DNA from: Lentinus brumalis
Taxonomy: Eukaryota; Basidiomycota; Agaricomycetes; Polyporales; Polyporaceae
Length of the DNA: 64,000 bases
Assembly: GCA_001792895.1 (NCBI GenBank)
Contig: MARA01000014.1
Location: 620,001 to 684,000 of the forward strand
Direction: 5' to 3'
Positions 9,475 through 19,955 of this stretch are shown in pieces (the stretch's first letter is position 1; each line of letters begins with the position of its first letter). The notes below the pieces were generated by a model. The model saw nothing but the letters and a program-made list of their open reading frames with translations, had not been told where the DNA came from and made no database searches. The position numbers and the translations under genes were made by a program.

Positions 9475-12404
9475 CTATCCCGCCCCACCGCCGCCGTCCC
9501 TACTCAATCTCCACGACGGCGGCGCAAGCCACCCCGGTCGCCTCTGAGTTCGCTGCTGTAGCGCAGACGCGCTCCGCGGTGACCCCGAGCTCTCGTCGTC
9601 GTCATCTTCGTCGACCGTGTCCACGACGACCTCCTGCGTCACCTCCACGACGAGCGGCGTGGGCAGCGAGCGTGTCTGCATCATCTCCGCCACCCTGTCC
9701 CTATCCCGGTCTCTGTACCTCTCTCTGTCTCTGTCTCTGTCCCGCCGATCGCGCGTGCTGTCCTCGCTTGTGCGCGGGCGTCGCAACGACTTGGAGCGGT
9801 ACGAGCTCTGGTTCGGGTTCTTCCCGTACACCGAGGACGCGGTGCGTGGCCGTTGGCGGGTGGGGACCATGGTGAAGGATGACGAGGTGGACTCTGTGGA
9901 CGGCTGGCGGGCCACACCGCGTCTGTCGGGATGCAGAGAGACGGATGCACCGGCGGATTGGCCGTACCCGGCGTTGTGGTCAGAGTCGACGCTGCCGCGT
10001 ATCTTGCGCACGATGTAAGCACTGTCGGGCGAGCGCATGAAGCGGGGCGTATTAGGTGATGTGGACGGTACGGGTGACGGGGGATATGAATGTGGTGAAC
10101 GAGGGGAGTACGGCGAGTGAGGAGATGATGGTTGAGAGAATGTGGGGCCGAAGGGCGATGGTGAACGGTGTTCGGAGCGAGACGTTGGAGGGAGAGCCGG
10201 GTCGACGATGTCCTCTACTTCCTCGTCAAAGCCGTAGTACTCACGGCTGTCGCTCTCGAATGTGATGATCGGTGCGCCAAGATTGCCCACGATGGACGAC
10301 TCGAATGCCGACCAGCCCGTCATTGTGTCGTGGCGGGAAGCTGCTCGCTTTGAGAAGCCGGTCGAGGACATCTGGTAGGACTCGTCTTCGCGGTTGTTGA
10401 GGGAGTTCGAGATGACGGCGCTGCGCTTCATGACCTCGCCGCGCAGGTTGAGCATGAGGCGAGAGACCATCAAGCTTGTTATTCTAATGAACAGAGGACG
10501 ACATGAGCACCGCGACCTCGGCATGTGGCAAGGATACGTACAAGGTACTGAAGGATGCGTTGATGACCTTTAGATCATTCTACCGTATTGAACATGAGAA
10601 CAAGTTGGCATGAAGACATCTGTCACATCTTCTACGTACCGGAGCAAACTGTAGATATCAAGGTCGTCAGATCGCAGACGACAAAATCACGACGTATAGA
10701 ACACTCACAATGAAGATCAACACCGTCACCAAGTTCGACATGAAGATCGCCCCGAAGTACATGATACCTAGAAGGATGGCTCGCGTGAGCAAAGACACAT
10801 AACCTCAAGAAACATCTCCTGCTCTTCCAAGTTCCGAACTTCGAGCTAGGCACCGTACCTCAAGCTAGAAGACAGACGAAAGCGAAGACAAAGTGGAGCC
10901 TTACGTACCGTCGCGCATGATGACCGTGATGAGCGAGAGCGCCTCGCCTATCATCGTCCGCCGGTAGAGCTGGAGCGTGCGATAGAGCGTTGCGAAGAAC
11001 ACGGCCGAATCTGTCGCGGTTGTCCCATGCGTATCATAGATACCAAAGACGAGCACAAAGCACGGCCGGCACCAGGGAGACAAGAGCACGAGAAGAGAAG
11101 TTCCGGTGAGTGGGAATACTCGGGCGCAGTGGGAGTGGAATGGAATAGTTACCGAAGACAAGTTCCGCGACCCAGGTGTAGATAATTCGGTCGCCCCTGA
11201 GAGAAGAAGAGTGCAGTGAGTAAGAGCCAGGTTTTGCCTTGCAACGTTCGCCAAGGCTGCGGGGCCAAGGTGAGAACGAGCGGGTGCACAGTGCACTTAC
11301 GGAGAGGATCTTCCCGTGAGGATGCAGCCGACAAATCCTGTTAACGCGGGAGATACGATGAGCCAGCTGGACGGCAGGGAAGCCAGGGAAAGATCAGCAC
11401 CCACCTGGTGGGAGCTGGAGCATGACTCCGTCCGTGAAAGCCCACTGTAACATAGTCATCCCACCCCGCATGACAAGGGAGACCGAGGATGTAAGTCAGC
11501 AATCGATCGCGACAGGCCGCTCCGTCCCATGGCCTCATCGTTCCATGTGACTAGTGCTGCGGACGTAGAGACCAAGATAGACGGACGGGGCGGGGACGGC
11601 GAGAACTCACGATCTTGATCGCAAGCTCCAGGAGGAGCAGAGCGCTGAATCCGTAGAGCACCGTCTTGCTCCTGGAGTAGATGGAGTATAGTCGTAAGAT
11701 AAAGATGACTGCACAAACATATCCGTCAGCGAACGCATCATCTGTCCAAGGTCGATATGCGCACGTCCGACAGCAGTAGCAGTGAATATCTTGAGAATTT
11801 CCGGATACAGGACATAACGTTGGCAAGCGGCCTTGGACCATGAAGGATCGTTGAAAGCTACCAAGAATGAGAGTTTAGACTTCAGCTCGTGGCTCGCTTG
11901 CAGCAGCACAGCTTGGGGAAACGGGTACGCACAAACGATTATGACGATGTAGCCGAGAGGCGACAGGTAGCGATTCTAGTGCCGGATCAGGCTTTGGCGA
12001 GCTTCGGGACGGGATTACGGGGACGTACGAGAAACCAAAGGACCGTTGCGCCCGTAAACCGTTGCTTCCATATCCGCTCGACCTCGTCCCCAAACGTGAT
12101 TGCCATGTCATAGAAGAGCATCACTGGTAGGCACCGCGATGTCAAGCGCTTGTCGCACGCGATGGGGGGGCTGGGATGGACGTACCACACGAAGCCAGGG
12201 AAAACAGCTTCGCTGCCAACCTACAGGCACGAGCAGCAATGAGCACACCAAGCAAGGGGATGCGGGGAGGTGGGGAGACTTGGAAAGACAAGGCGGAACC
12301 GAGGAGGAGATCGTCCGCCAAGTTTGACGGAGGATCTGCAGAACCTTCACTCACAGATGCTCTGCGGCCGTAGCAAGCTGAGCGGGTGTCATTTCTGTGC
12401 TCAT
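9475..12404 (-). CDS. DUF6533-type seven-transmembrane protein
   Basis: A multi-exon gene reconstructed from its start at 12404. The N-terminus MSTEMTPAQLATAAEHL runs into LFSLASCVMLFYDMAITFGD and EVERIWKQRFTGATVLWFL, which is the DUF6533 signature of basidiomycete integral membrane proteins. Successive small exons give hydrophobic segments: NRYLSPLGYIVIIV; the LFILRLYSIYSRSK region with a helix rich in L/A/I; WAFTDGVMLQLPPG; GFVGCILTG; DRIIYTWVAELVFD; and GIMYFGAIFMSNLVTVLIFI. A 9-nt exon (10640-10648, Phe-Ala-Pro) and a 38-nt exon (10542-10579) join this to ITSLMVSRLMLNLRGEV. The large last exon (to 9475) is a cytoplasmic-type low-complexity tail rich in Ser/Pro, with an Arg-Asp alternating stretch and an acidic patch near its end. 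At least 11 introns, mostly 50-80 nt. Function unknown; membrane location is the only safe inference. Confidence 0.85.
10640..10648 (-). other. Putative 9-nt micro-exon of the DUF6533 gene
   Basis: TTTGCTCCG lies between CTACAG on its 5' side and a GTACGT donor on its 3' side. Including it, and the following 38-nt exon, restores the frame between VLIFI and ITSLMVSRL. Skipping both leaves the two sides one base out of phase. Confidence 0.6.
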
Positions 12405-14445
12405 CGTGGCTTCCGAGTCCCGCGCGTCGACCTAGCCTGGGCAGGCGTTGTCTTGATGGGTCGCGCGCTGCGAGGAGGGTGTCGGTCAGCGTACAGACCG
12501 AGGAGGGTGATCGAGGGAGCGGAGGGGCTGCACCTGTCACAAGGGAGCTACGGAGCCACAAATACTTGCGGGGAGGAAGCCAGGGAGAAGGGAGTGGGAG
12601 AAGGGAGATCGGCCGGCGGGGGCGGAAACGCATTCTTGTGTTCCATGCCGTGGCTAATTGAGGGGCGCTCGAGCGTGCGAGGTGGTTGTGGATGGGAATC
12701 CAGAAAATGGGGATTTTGGGCGGGCGATCTCTGGCAATTCTCTCTCCCGCCGTGTCTCGGCGGCGCGTCTCCCTGAGCCTCCGCCGCTATGGGAACATGT
12801 CCGCTGCACGGTCACGTGCCAGTCGCCGGTGAGAGTGGCCTGGCCAGCAGAAGCTCGTCCAGACACCGGTGACCTGCTCCCATCATCCCACTGATTCCCA
12901 CATTCAGTCCTCGCGGCGAAACGATATCCGGGAAACTGAAGAGAAGATCAGCTCCAGTGCGCTCACCTGTACCCTAGATCACACATGACGCACTCGTTGC
13001 TCTCCTTGCGGTTGCTGCGCGGCGCGCCCTGGATGTCCGTCATGTAGACTCACCGACGCTGTCCGAGACATCGCAGGTAAATCCGCACGTCACGGTTGTT
13101 GCTGGCTGAGGATATCTTGCGTGCCACTGCGGGGACACTCTGCTACATATGTACGTAGACAGGTCCACATGCAGTTCGATCAACGCGATCGAGATCGAGT
13201 GTGGGGGACGGACCTTTCACCCGTCCAATACGCCCGCCAAGCACCACAACGGAATTCGAGTGCCAACACTACCGACAGGTTACCAAAATATTCACGGTAT
13301 ACCTGCCCTGCAGCGCGCGGCGCGGACCGTCCCGCTGCTGCTCACTTGTTCTGACATGCGACGCGTCGCCGCACGTCGGCCCGCCCTGCAAAGAATGCAG
13401 AAGGAAGCAGCACGGCTTCTGGAGCAGGGAAGCTGTCGAAACAAACTCACACAAACTTCAGAAGGTAGCAATGTCCATGCTGTAATGTCGCAGACGGAAT
13501 TGAGGAGGCATCGAACAAGGCGTCCCGATCAGCGCCCGGCGTTGGCGTTGACTGAGCCCGTACGTTTCGCCTGGCCACTGGATGTTCTTGGGTATGAAAT
13601 GGAGTTACGCTCATCGGACAGTTGCGGCATTCAAGACTCAAGTCAACTCTGCTCGGTAACGTCAAGCCCGGGACCAATTGGACACTGTTAGGCGATGTCA
13701 ACGAGAGAGGGTCAGCGGCATTGAAGACACATTGATCCATATTGGAGATGTGCTCACCAGTATCAAGGTGTCACGATGCCGAAGGCTATGTATGTCCGGT
13801 CAACAATGGATCCACCAACCTGCACCAATCTGCGGCCATATAGAAAGCGTCGGTGACTTGCAAGCGCAATCGGACCGCGCTGCTCAACGAGCAGAGGATG
13901 TGCCAGTGGGCATGCATCTTACGAGGCAGCATATCCAACAGATCATAGATGCACTTCTCGTGCGCTACGCCCGAGAATCCAGCCGTCAGTCCGCGGTGCC
14001 CGCAAGACGAATGTCTGTTCCGTCGTGCATCAGGCAACTTGGCGAACCACGCACGCCGCAGCATCACGTACCATGCTCACTGCACAGTCCAGACCGGCAT
14101 TTCGCATCAACACGTTCGGAGGCTCTTCCCATGCCCTCAGATGGCCGAAGTTGCATGGCATGTCGGACACCGGACGGACGGCGGGTGCCCTTCAGGCTGC
14201 GCTTTAAAACGACAGGCCTCCAGCTGCGTATGCGCCTCGAACCGCATTGAGATAGTGCCGACACGACCAAGCCTCGGATTTCCGGGCCCTTGCATGTCGC
14301 GATGTCCAGATCCGCATGTTCTTCGGAGCAGAGCAGCGGAAAGCGGACGCGGTCAGGAACCGGGTTGTCGGTAATGCGGGGTTGCCAGTTGGACGATCAA
14401 CTTTGGAGAACACCGAGGGTCACTGGCGTCCACGGGCAGCGAGTA
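12405..14445. other. Region without a supported gene
   Basis: Upstream flank of the DUF6533 gene followed by about 1.5 kb of sequence with only short, overlapping open frames on both strands. Arg/Ser/Cys-rich translations (for example 13149-13691 and 13678-14250, plus strand) show no recognisable domain and no plausible splice-linked partner. Confidence 0.4.
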
Positions 14446-14814
14446 GGGCTGCTCAATTCTTCTGGACGCTGGACGCTGGACGCTCTCAGAGCTCTTTGAC
14501 GGCGTAAGCGAGACGAGCCGACGACTCGGCAAGGCGGCGAGGATACCTGTTTTCTGTGCGGTGGCCTCGACGGAGAGCTGCATAGCACGTTGGGATGACC
14601 ATCGGAAAACGCAGAAAAAAGGCGGTATTGGTGAAAGCTGCCTCGCTATCCCCTGCACGGTAAGACATTGCGTATGAGCGACGGGAACAGAGTGTGCAGC
14701 GAGGAACATGGGGAGCGCCCGCAAAGTCGGAGGAGGTGTAGCCATCACCTCCATCAACGAGCTTGCACTGTGCAGTGCGTCCAGCGTCCAGCGTCCAGAA
14801 GAATTGAGCAGCCC
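14446..14814. mobile_element. Tc1/mariner-type MITE, 369 bp, TA-flanked
   Basis: The ends are inverted repeats: GGGCTGCTCAATTCTTCTGG followed by ACGCTGGACGCTGGACGC on the left, and the exact reverse complement on the right (about 38 nt). Both ends are flanked by TA (14444-14445 and 14815-14816), the target-site duplication of Tc1/mariner/pogo transposases. Within the arms the heptamer TGGACGC is repeated three times. The interior has no transposase, so the element would have to be mobilised in trans. Confidence 0.75.
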
Positions 14815-15209
14815 TACTAGAGTGGGGGCGGTCGAATTCGAGGCTCGGCCCCGCACTGGTCAGCCGCAGCGCTCCGGGGACGAGCAGAGCCTAGAACATA
14901 AGTTAGCTTGTGGCGTCACAGGTTGGAGTCTGGAGACTTACTTGTGAATATGTAAGTGCCCGATAATTGCAAAATTAACATAAGTAACACGTGACCGTGA
15001 ACCGGGACGCGTTGGCGCCGAACGCGTCCGCTGCCAGCCTCCTGCCAGGCTCGATCGCGATGTCGACCTCCTGCCTCGTCGTCAGCCTCGATGAGTTGAA
15101 CGTAAAAGACGCGAGCAGGGGAAATGAAAGCCTTCTATTCCCCTTCCGCTCGTTCACCGTCAAGTTCCATCCCGTCGCTCCTTCATCTCGTACTCGAGGC
15201 CAGCTCAAG

Positions 15210-15878
15210 ATGCCCGAACTCGGACTCTCCCCAGGTGCGTTAGGTTCTGTCCTCTACGGCTTGTGGCTGCACGCCGATTATTCTTGCGGAACAGGCGTCA
15301 TCGTCGGCGGCGTACTCATTCTTTTGGTCATCACCGCCATGCTCGGCGCCACCATCCTCGTCGTCTGGCGCTCCCGCCCGTCAGCCCCGGCCGCTGCACG
15401 CACCAAGCACGGGGGCAAGTCTGTCGACATTGAGCACCTGCCTCCCGCTCTCGAACGCGGGAACTACAGCCCGGCGTCCATCACGAAGAGCATAGGCAGG
15501 CGATTCGGCATCGAGTACAAGAGGAAGGAGCTGGAGGACGGGGAGGAGAGCGGGAAGGACAAGTGCGACACCAGCATGGACAGTACCACCTCGAGCGACG
15601 CGGACACCGCTTCACCCGTCACCCCAGTCTGCCCCGTCCCAGCCGTCGCCACCCCCATGCCTGCGGCGCTCGCCAGCCGCAGCCACTCCGCTACGTCGAC
15701 GGTGAACCTCATCATCTCCCCGTCGGTCCCGCACGTTGTCAAGTTCGGCGCGGACGGAGCACTCGAGGTTCGCGTCACCCCACCCTCGCCGGTGATCATG
15801 CCGTCCCCCGGAAACATGCGCATCCAAGGGATCCCGGGAACCCCGGGAGAGAGCGATTCGGTGTGGTGGGTCATCTGA
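15210..15878 (+). CDS. Single-pass membrane protein, unknown function
   Basis: The frame is open from about 14991, but the likely start is 15210 (MPELGLSP). A canonical 60-nt intron (GTGCGT at 15234 to ACAG at 15293) can be removed in frame, giving MPELGLSPGVIVGGVLILLV and a single hydrophobic helix (LILLVITAMLGATILVV) followed by basic residues (WRSRP). This suggests an N-out type III or signal-anchor topology. The rest is a roughly 170-residue hydrophilic tail rich in Ser, Thr and Pro with an acidic/basic stretch (RKELEDGEESGKDK), ending DSVWWVI. The intron has no stop and a length divisible by three, so retention is also possible and would add 20 residues before the helix. Family not recognised. 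Confidence 0.6.
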   Translation: MPELGLSPGALGSVLYGLWLHADYSCGTGVIVGGVLILLVITAMLGATILVVWRSRPSAPAAARTKHGGKSVDIEHLPPALERGNYSPASITKSIGRRFGIEYKRKELEDGEESGKDKCDTSMDSTTSSDADTASPVTPVCPVPAVATPMPAALASRSHSATSTVNLIISPSVPHVVKFGADGALEVRVTPPSPVIMPSPGNMRIQGIPGTPGESDSVWWVI

Positions 15879-16352
15879 ATTTGGCGTTGTCTTTCGGGTT
15901 CTGGTTCGAGAGCTTCATGGGCAGATTGTATGCGCGATCATCGGATTTGCACGAGAATCGTCATTCCATTCGTTTCAACAGGACTGGCAGCGTGGGATGA
16001 GTGAGCGTGCTGCGAACCCGACACGCGCAGAACGAAGGCAGGAAATGAACGTCTCAACGCGTTGACTGCTGCCGTTTCTCGGGATGGAGCACTGAACGTC
16101 CTTCTCAGTGATAGCTTTAAACCTTGAGCAGTCATGCGCTGGGAGCTGGGTTAGGGATCCACACGCCGCAAGAAGGTTGAGTATATGCTGCGTTCTGAGC
16201 GATCTGTGCCCGAGCCCGAGTCAGCCGGAAAAAAGGTGCGAACGCGTGCAGAACATGAGCACGTACGGCATGCCGCGATCCTCGCCATCTTCGGTCTACG
16301 CCGCCTGGCATCCACCGATCTTCGCGCTACCCCAACAGACCCAACGACCAAC
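15879..16352. other. Convergent intergenic spacer
   Basis: 3' flanks of the membrane-protein gene and the cupin gene. Nothing recognisable. Confidence 0.4.
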
Positions 16353-16723
16353 CTACTCCCCAATCACGTATTTGCAGCCGTCCTTGCCCATCCACACTTC
16401 GTGCAACTTGTTTGCGGGAACGTCAATGCGCGCTCCAGGTCCGAAGGTCTCCTTCTTGCCAGGGTTGTCTTCGGGATAACAGACCGTGAACTCGCCAGAG
16501 AGAATGAGGTGAGTGGTCAAGCCGCTGTGTCGATGTGGCGGGTAGTGTGCATTCCTGTCGAACAAGGATGAGGGAAGACATGCCGGATAGAGCACGCCAG
16601 GAGTAAAAGCCAGGAGGTAAGATGCAGCGCATTTACTCACGGACGGTCTGTCCAGGTGTAGACTGTCGGGAAACCCCACGAGCGAACTTGTTGCTCAGCG
16701 TCGTGCTGGGATACAGAAGCCAT
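16353..16723 (-). CDS. Small cupin-fold protein
   Basis: Two exons (16723-16641 and 16554-16353) separated by an 86-nt intron with GTGAGT and CGACAG ends. The joined protein has about 94 residues. It starts MASVSQHDAEQQVRSWGFPT and carries the cupin motif 1 pattern HYPPHRHSGLTTHLILSGEF (metal-binding His-x-His and a downstream His, with a Glu a little later), then a Pro-Gly rich turn (GPGARIDVPANKLHEVW) of cupin motif 2 with its His. It ends KYVIGE. Short single-domain cupins bind a divalent metal, but their substrates vary, so no reaction is assigned. A first-exon start further upstream cannot be excluded. Confidence 0.75.
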
Positions 16724-17354
16724 TTGTGAAGCTTGAAGATGATATCCGCGCGTGGAAGAAGATGTAGCGCAGGTAAAAAGACGGCGGCCTGAGCTTGAGT
16801 GCGAGGGGTGCAATAATGATGAGCTCAAGCTCCAAGAGCCTTCTGGAAGTTGCCGTGCGCAGCGCCTCGGCGTATCTCGCTCAACACCTTTTGCATGGTA
16901 CTGTAGGACTGCTGCTTTGCATCCTCGACTTGAGCTCGACTGTCCTGAAGTCTTGTGTACTTGCCTGGTCCTCGTCTGAAGATCCTCGACCAGTATGCTT
17001 GATGGAGGTCCTCGCGCGTGGTCGAACATCCATGGGCCCAGTCTCATTGACGTCAAGTTTGCCAGAAGTCGTTCACAAAGCGATAGCCCAGCCAGTCATG
17101 GCTACCAGGAAGCTTGCACCATCGAGAGAACATGCCGGAGTGTCATAAGAAAGGTCGATGGATACCGCAAGGAGCTGAAAGCTGCAAAGAGACGCCCACT
17201 GTTCTCGAAGCGGCATGTCATGGAGCCGTCACAGTAAATCGTCACACAAAAATCTGAGCGCCTCCGCAGCCTGGCAGCCTGCAGCGTACTCGAACTTTAC
17301 TTTCTCCGACTTGTCCTGCGACCAAGCTAGTGCTGTCTCTGAGCTTCAGCCGCC
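16724..17354. other. Divergent intergenic region between cupin and pxr1 genes
   Basis: About 630 bases holding both 5' flanks. Frames in this segment are short and unlike known proteins. Expected to contain the promoters of both genes; no clear TATA element picked out. Confidence 0.4.
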
Positions 17355-19060
17355 ATGGGTCTCGCCGGACGCAAAACGAAACAACGCATCCCAAATGATC
17401 CACGCAACTTGGCATGGGCAAACGGTACGATAGCATCTCACGCCAGTGCACAATGCTCTCCGCGAACGTGCCCTCATTACCACCGTAGATGCCAGCAAGT
17501 TCGGCGCTGCATACCTGACCAAGCTGGGCTGGGACCCGTCGCGCGGTCTTGGGGTCTCCGGCGAGGGTCGGACGACGGCACTCAGCGTGAACCAGAAACT
17601 CGACATGCTCGGTATCGGCGCGGACCACAAGAACTCCGTCGAGGGCATGGCGTGGAAGCAGAACAAGGACTTTGAGCGGCTGCTCGCCCGCCTGAACGCT
17701 GCGAACGGGAATGGAGAGGTGCAGGAGGAGGAGCCGATGAAGATTGACGGTTTCGTCCGCCCGACGGCGAAGGCCGAGAGCGAGAACGAGGTCGCTCCCT
17801 CGGTGGAGGCGGATGGCGAGGCGGGTGCGCAGGATGGGGAGAAGAAGTCGAAGAAGAAGCGGAAGAAGGGCGAACAGGAGGACGAGGGCGAGGAGAGGAA
17901 GAAGAAACGCAAGAAGAGCAAGTCTTCGGAGGACACGTCGGACGCGGAGGAGAGCAGGAAGAAGGACAAGAAGAAAAAGAAGAAGCGCGACGAGGCTGAA
18001 GAGGTCGACACGCCTGCTGCGACCGCCTCTCCTTCTCCTGCGCCCTTCGTTCCATCTACACTCCCTTCAAGACAGTGAGTACACGTTGTTTACACAGTGT
18101 TTCCTGGCTGCCGTCGACCGTGCCCCACTTGACTCGCCCTGCCAGTATGCTGACAATCGAAACTACAGCCCTCGCGCAGCCTACCGTGGCCGACACATGG
18201 CCGCCAAATCCCTCGCATCCAAGTCCGCCTCCGCAATCGCCGAGATCCTCGGTCTCGCACCCACACCCACATTCTCCCCCTCTCCCACTGTCTCCGGCTA
18301 CCCCTCCTCCGCCCCAACCCCATACCCATCCACACCCTTCGAGCCCGGCCCAAGCACGTCCACCTCCGGCTCAGATACCCCAGCCGACGCGGAGCAGCTC
18401 AAGCTGCAGGAGCTCACCGTCTCGAGCAAGAGCGTCATGGACTACTTCCGAGAGAAGCTCGCCGCAAAGAGCAATGCGCGCGTCTACGGGTCTGCGCCGT
18501 CGTCTGGGACGGATACGCCCGCCGAGGACGACTACGAGGAGCGTCCGCGCATGGGTCTGGGCGCGTCGAAGCTCCGGATGGAGGTGACGCAGGCGACAGA
18601 GACCGTCGAGGAACGGCGCGGACTTGGAGGCATCGGGAGCGGCATGCGCTCTTCGTTCGCTGCGATGTTCACGTCTGCGACGGTGACGAAGACCGTGGTC
18701 GAGGAGGCCGTGGTCGAGGCCAGCCCAACAGATGAGGTCGTCGCGGATGAGGAGTCAGATGAGGACCAGCCGAAGAAGAGCAAAGACAAGAAGGAGAAGA
18801 AGAGCAAGAAGGCGAAAGGCAAGGAGAAAGCGGCGGTCGAGGAAGAGCCGGCTGCGGGTGCGGACGCCGCAAGCGACCCAGCTTCAGACGAGAAGGCCGA
18901 GCGCAAGCGGCGGAAGGAGGAGAAGCGTAGGAGGAAGGAGGCTGCAGCTCAGGCCAACGCTGCGGCGATGGTCGCAGACGATACTGCTGCTGCGTCAGAT
19001 GCAGAGGAGAAAGTGCCCAAACGGAAGAAGGACAAGAAGAAAAGCAAAGCAGACCGCTGA
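17355..19060 (+). CDS. PXR1: G-patch nucleolar protein Pxr1/PINX1 homologue
   Basis: Three exons: 17355-17424, 17489-18074 and 18169-19060. The N-terminus MGLAGRKTKQRIPNDPRNLA matches the start of fungal Pxr1/Gno1 and animal PINX1. Splicing of a 64-nt intron joins AWAN to DASKFGAAYLTKLGWDPSRG, the G-patch, which continues LGVSGEG. G-patch proteins of this group activate the helicase Prp43 in pre-rRNA processing, and PINX1 also binds telomerase. A KI/KD linker domain reminiscent of the family (GRHMAAKSLASKSASAIAEI) occurs after a Lys/Glu-rich nucleolar-type stretch (about residues 155-215). Compared with yeast Pxr1 (about 270 residues) this protein is roughly twice as long, owing to acidic and lysine-rich repeats at the end (SKDKKEKKSKKAKGKEK type). 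The final exon composition is low complexity but the frame is clean to TGA at 19058-19060. Confidence 0.85.
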
Positions 19061-19955
19061 CATCGACTACCGGTCTCCGTCGCCGTCCTCTGGTCCGTCA
19101 TTCGCATTCACTTTCGCACATGTACTCGCAATGAGATATCGTTTTCTTCGGGCGCACACGATGATGGTCTGAGCTGGATGTTTCGCTGCAACTAGCAATG
19201 TACTCGGCCAGTACTACACATGGTATCGACTATCCTAGAAAGATTCCTCCGAGTACGCAATAACGCCTCGTGAACGATGTACAGAACCGCGGCTCTACCC
19301 CGGAAAACGCGCACGCGCCAGAACACAAATACTGACAGCGTACGTACCTGCAAAATCTACCCAACCGCCAAAAGCCAAATGCACAACCTCATCTAGTGGT
19401 TCGGAATGGAAGATCATAAGATAGAGAGGAAGTCATTAGGGGTCGTTAAATACTGACCGACGAAGGTAAAGAAGACATGGGACGAGAGGAGGCAGAGGAG
19501 ATGGAGAGAGGCGACGACGTATGTACATATATATATGCGTGTGCAGACGGAGCGACATGAAAAGGCAAGCGGCAAGGAGGGAGTCGGGGAAAGGAACGGA
19601 CAAACAAGGAGGGTCGGATGCTGCCGGACATGCACGGCAGGTGGGGGTCGAATAAGGTGCGAGATGGTGATGCCAGACCGTTCGCAAAAGCGCATTAACA
19701 GATGACGAGGGTGACGACAAGGAGGCAAGAGTGGAGAGAGACGACGACGAGAGCTATCCAGGCGATCGAGAGAGAGTTGCATGAGACAATCTGCGAGTGC
19801 AAAGGCAAACACGAAAGGCACGATGAGGAGAAATCCGGGATATCGGAGGGATGGGACAGGAACACGTCGTGGTATGCGTGTGGAAAGCGGAATCCTTCAC
19901 CTACATGCGTCGTACATGGCCGATTTTACTTGCTGCTGCGAATACTCCATCCATC
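19061..19955. other. Convergent intergenic spacer
   Basis: 3' flanks of PXR1 and the FHA gene. It contains a short ATATATAT run near 19527 and low-complexity purine-rich sequence on the plus strand (for example 19470-19600). The open minus-strand frame 19414-19821 is Leu/Pro/Arg-rich and looks like a by-product of that bias, so I do not call a gene. Confidence 0.45.

Noticed and set aside
17582..18055. Ser/Pro/Arg-rich minus-strand frames opposite PXR1
   Set aside because: Mirror image of the lysine-rich coding sequence of PXR1.
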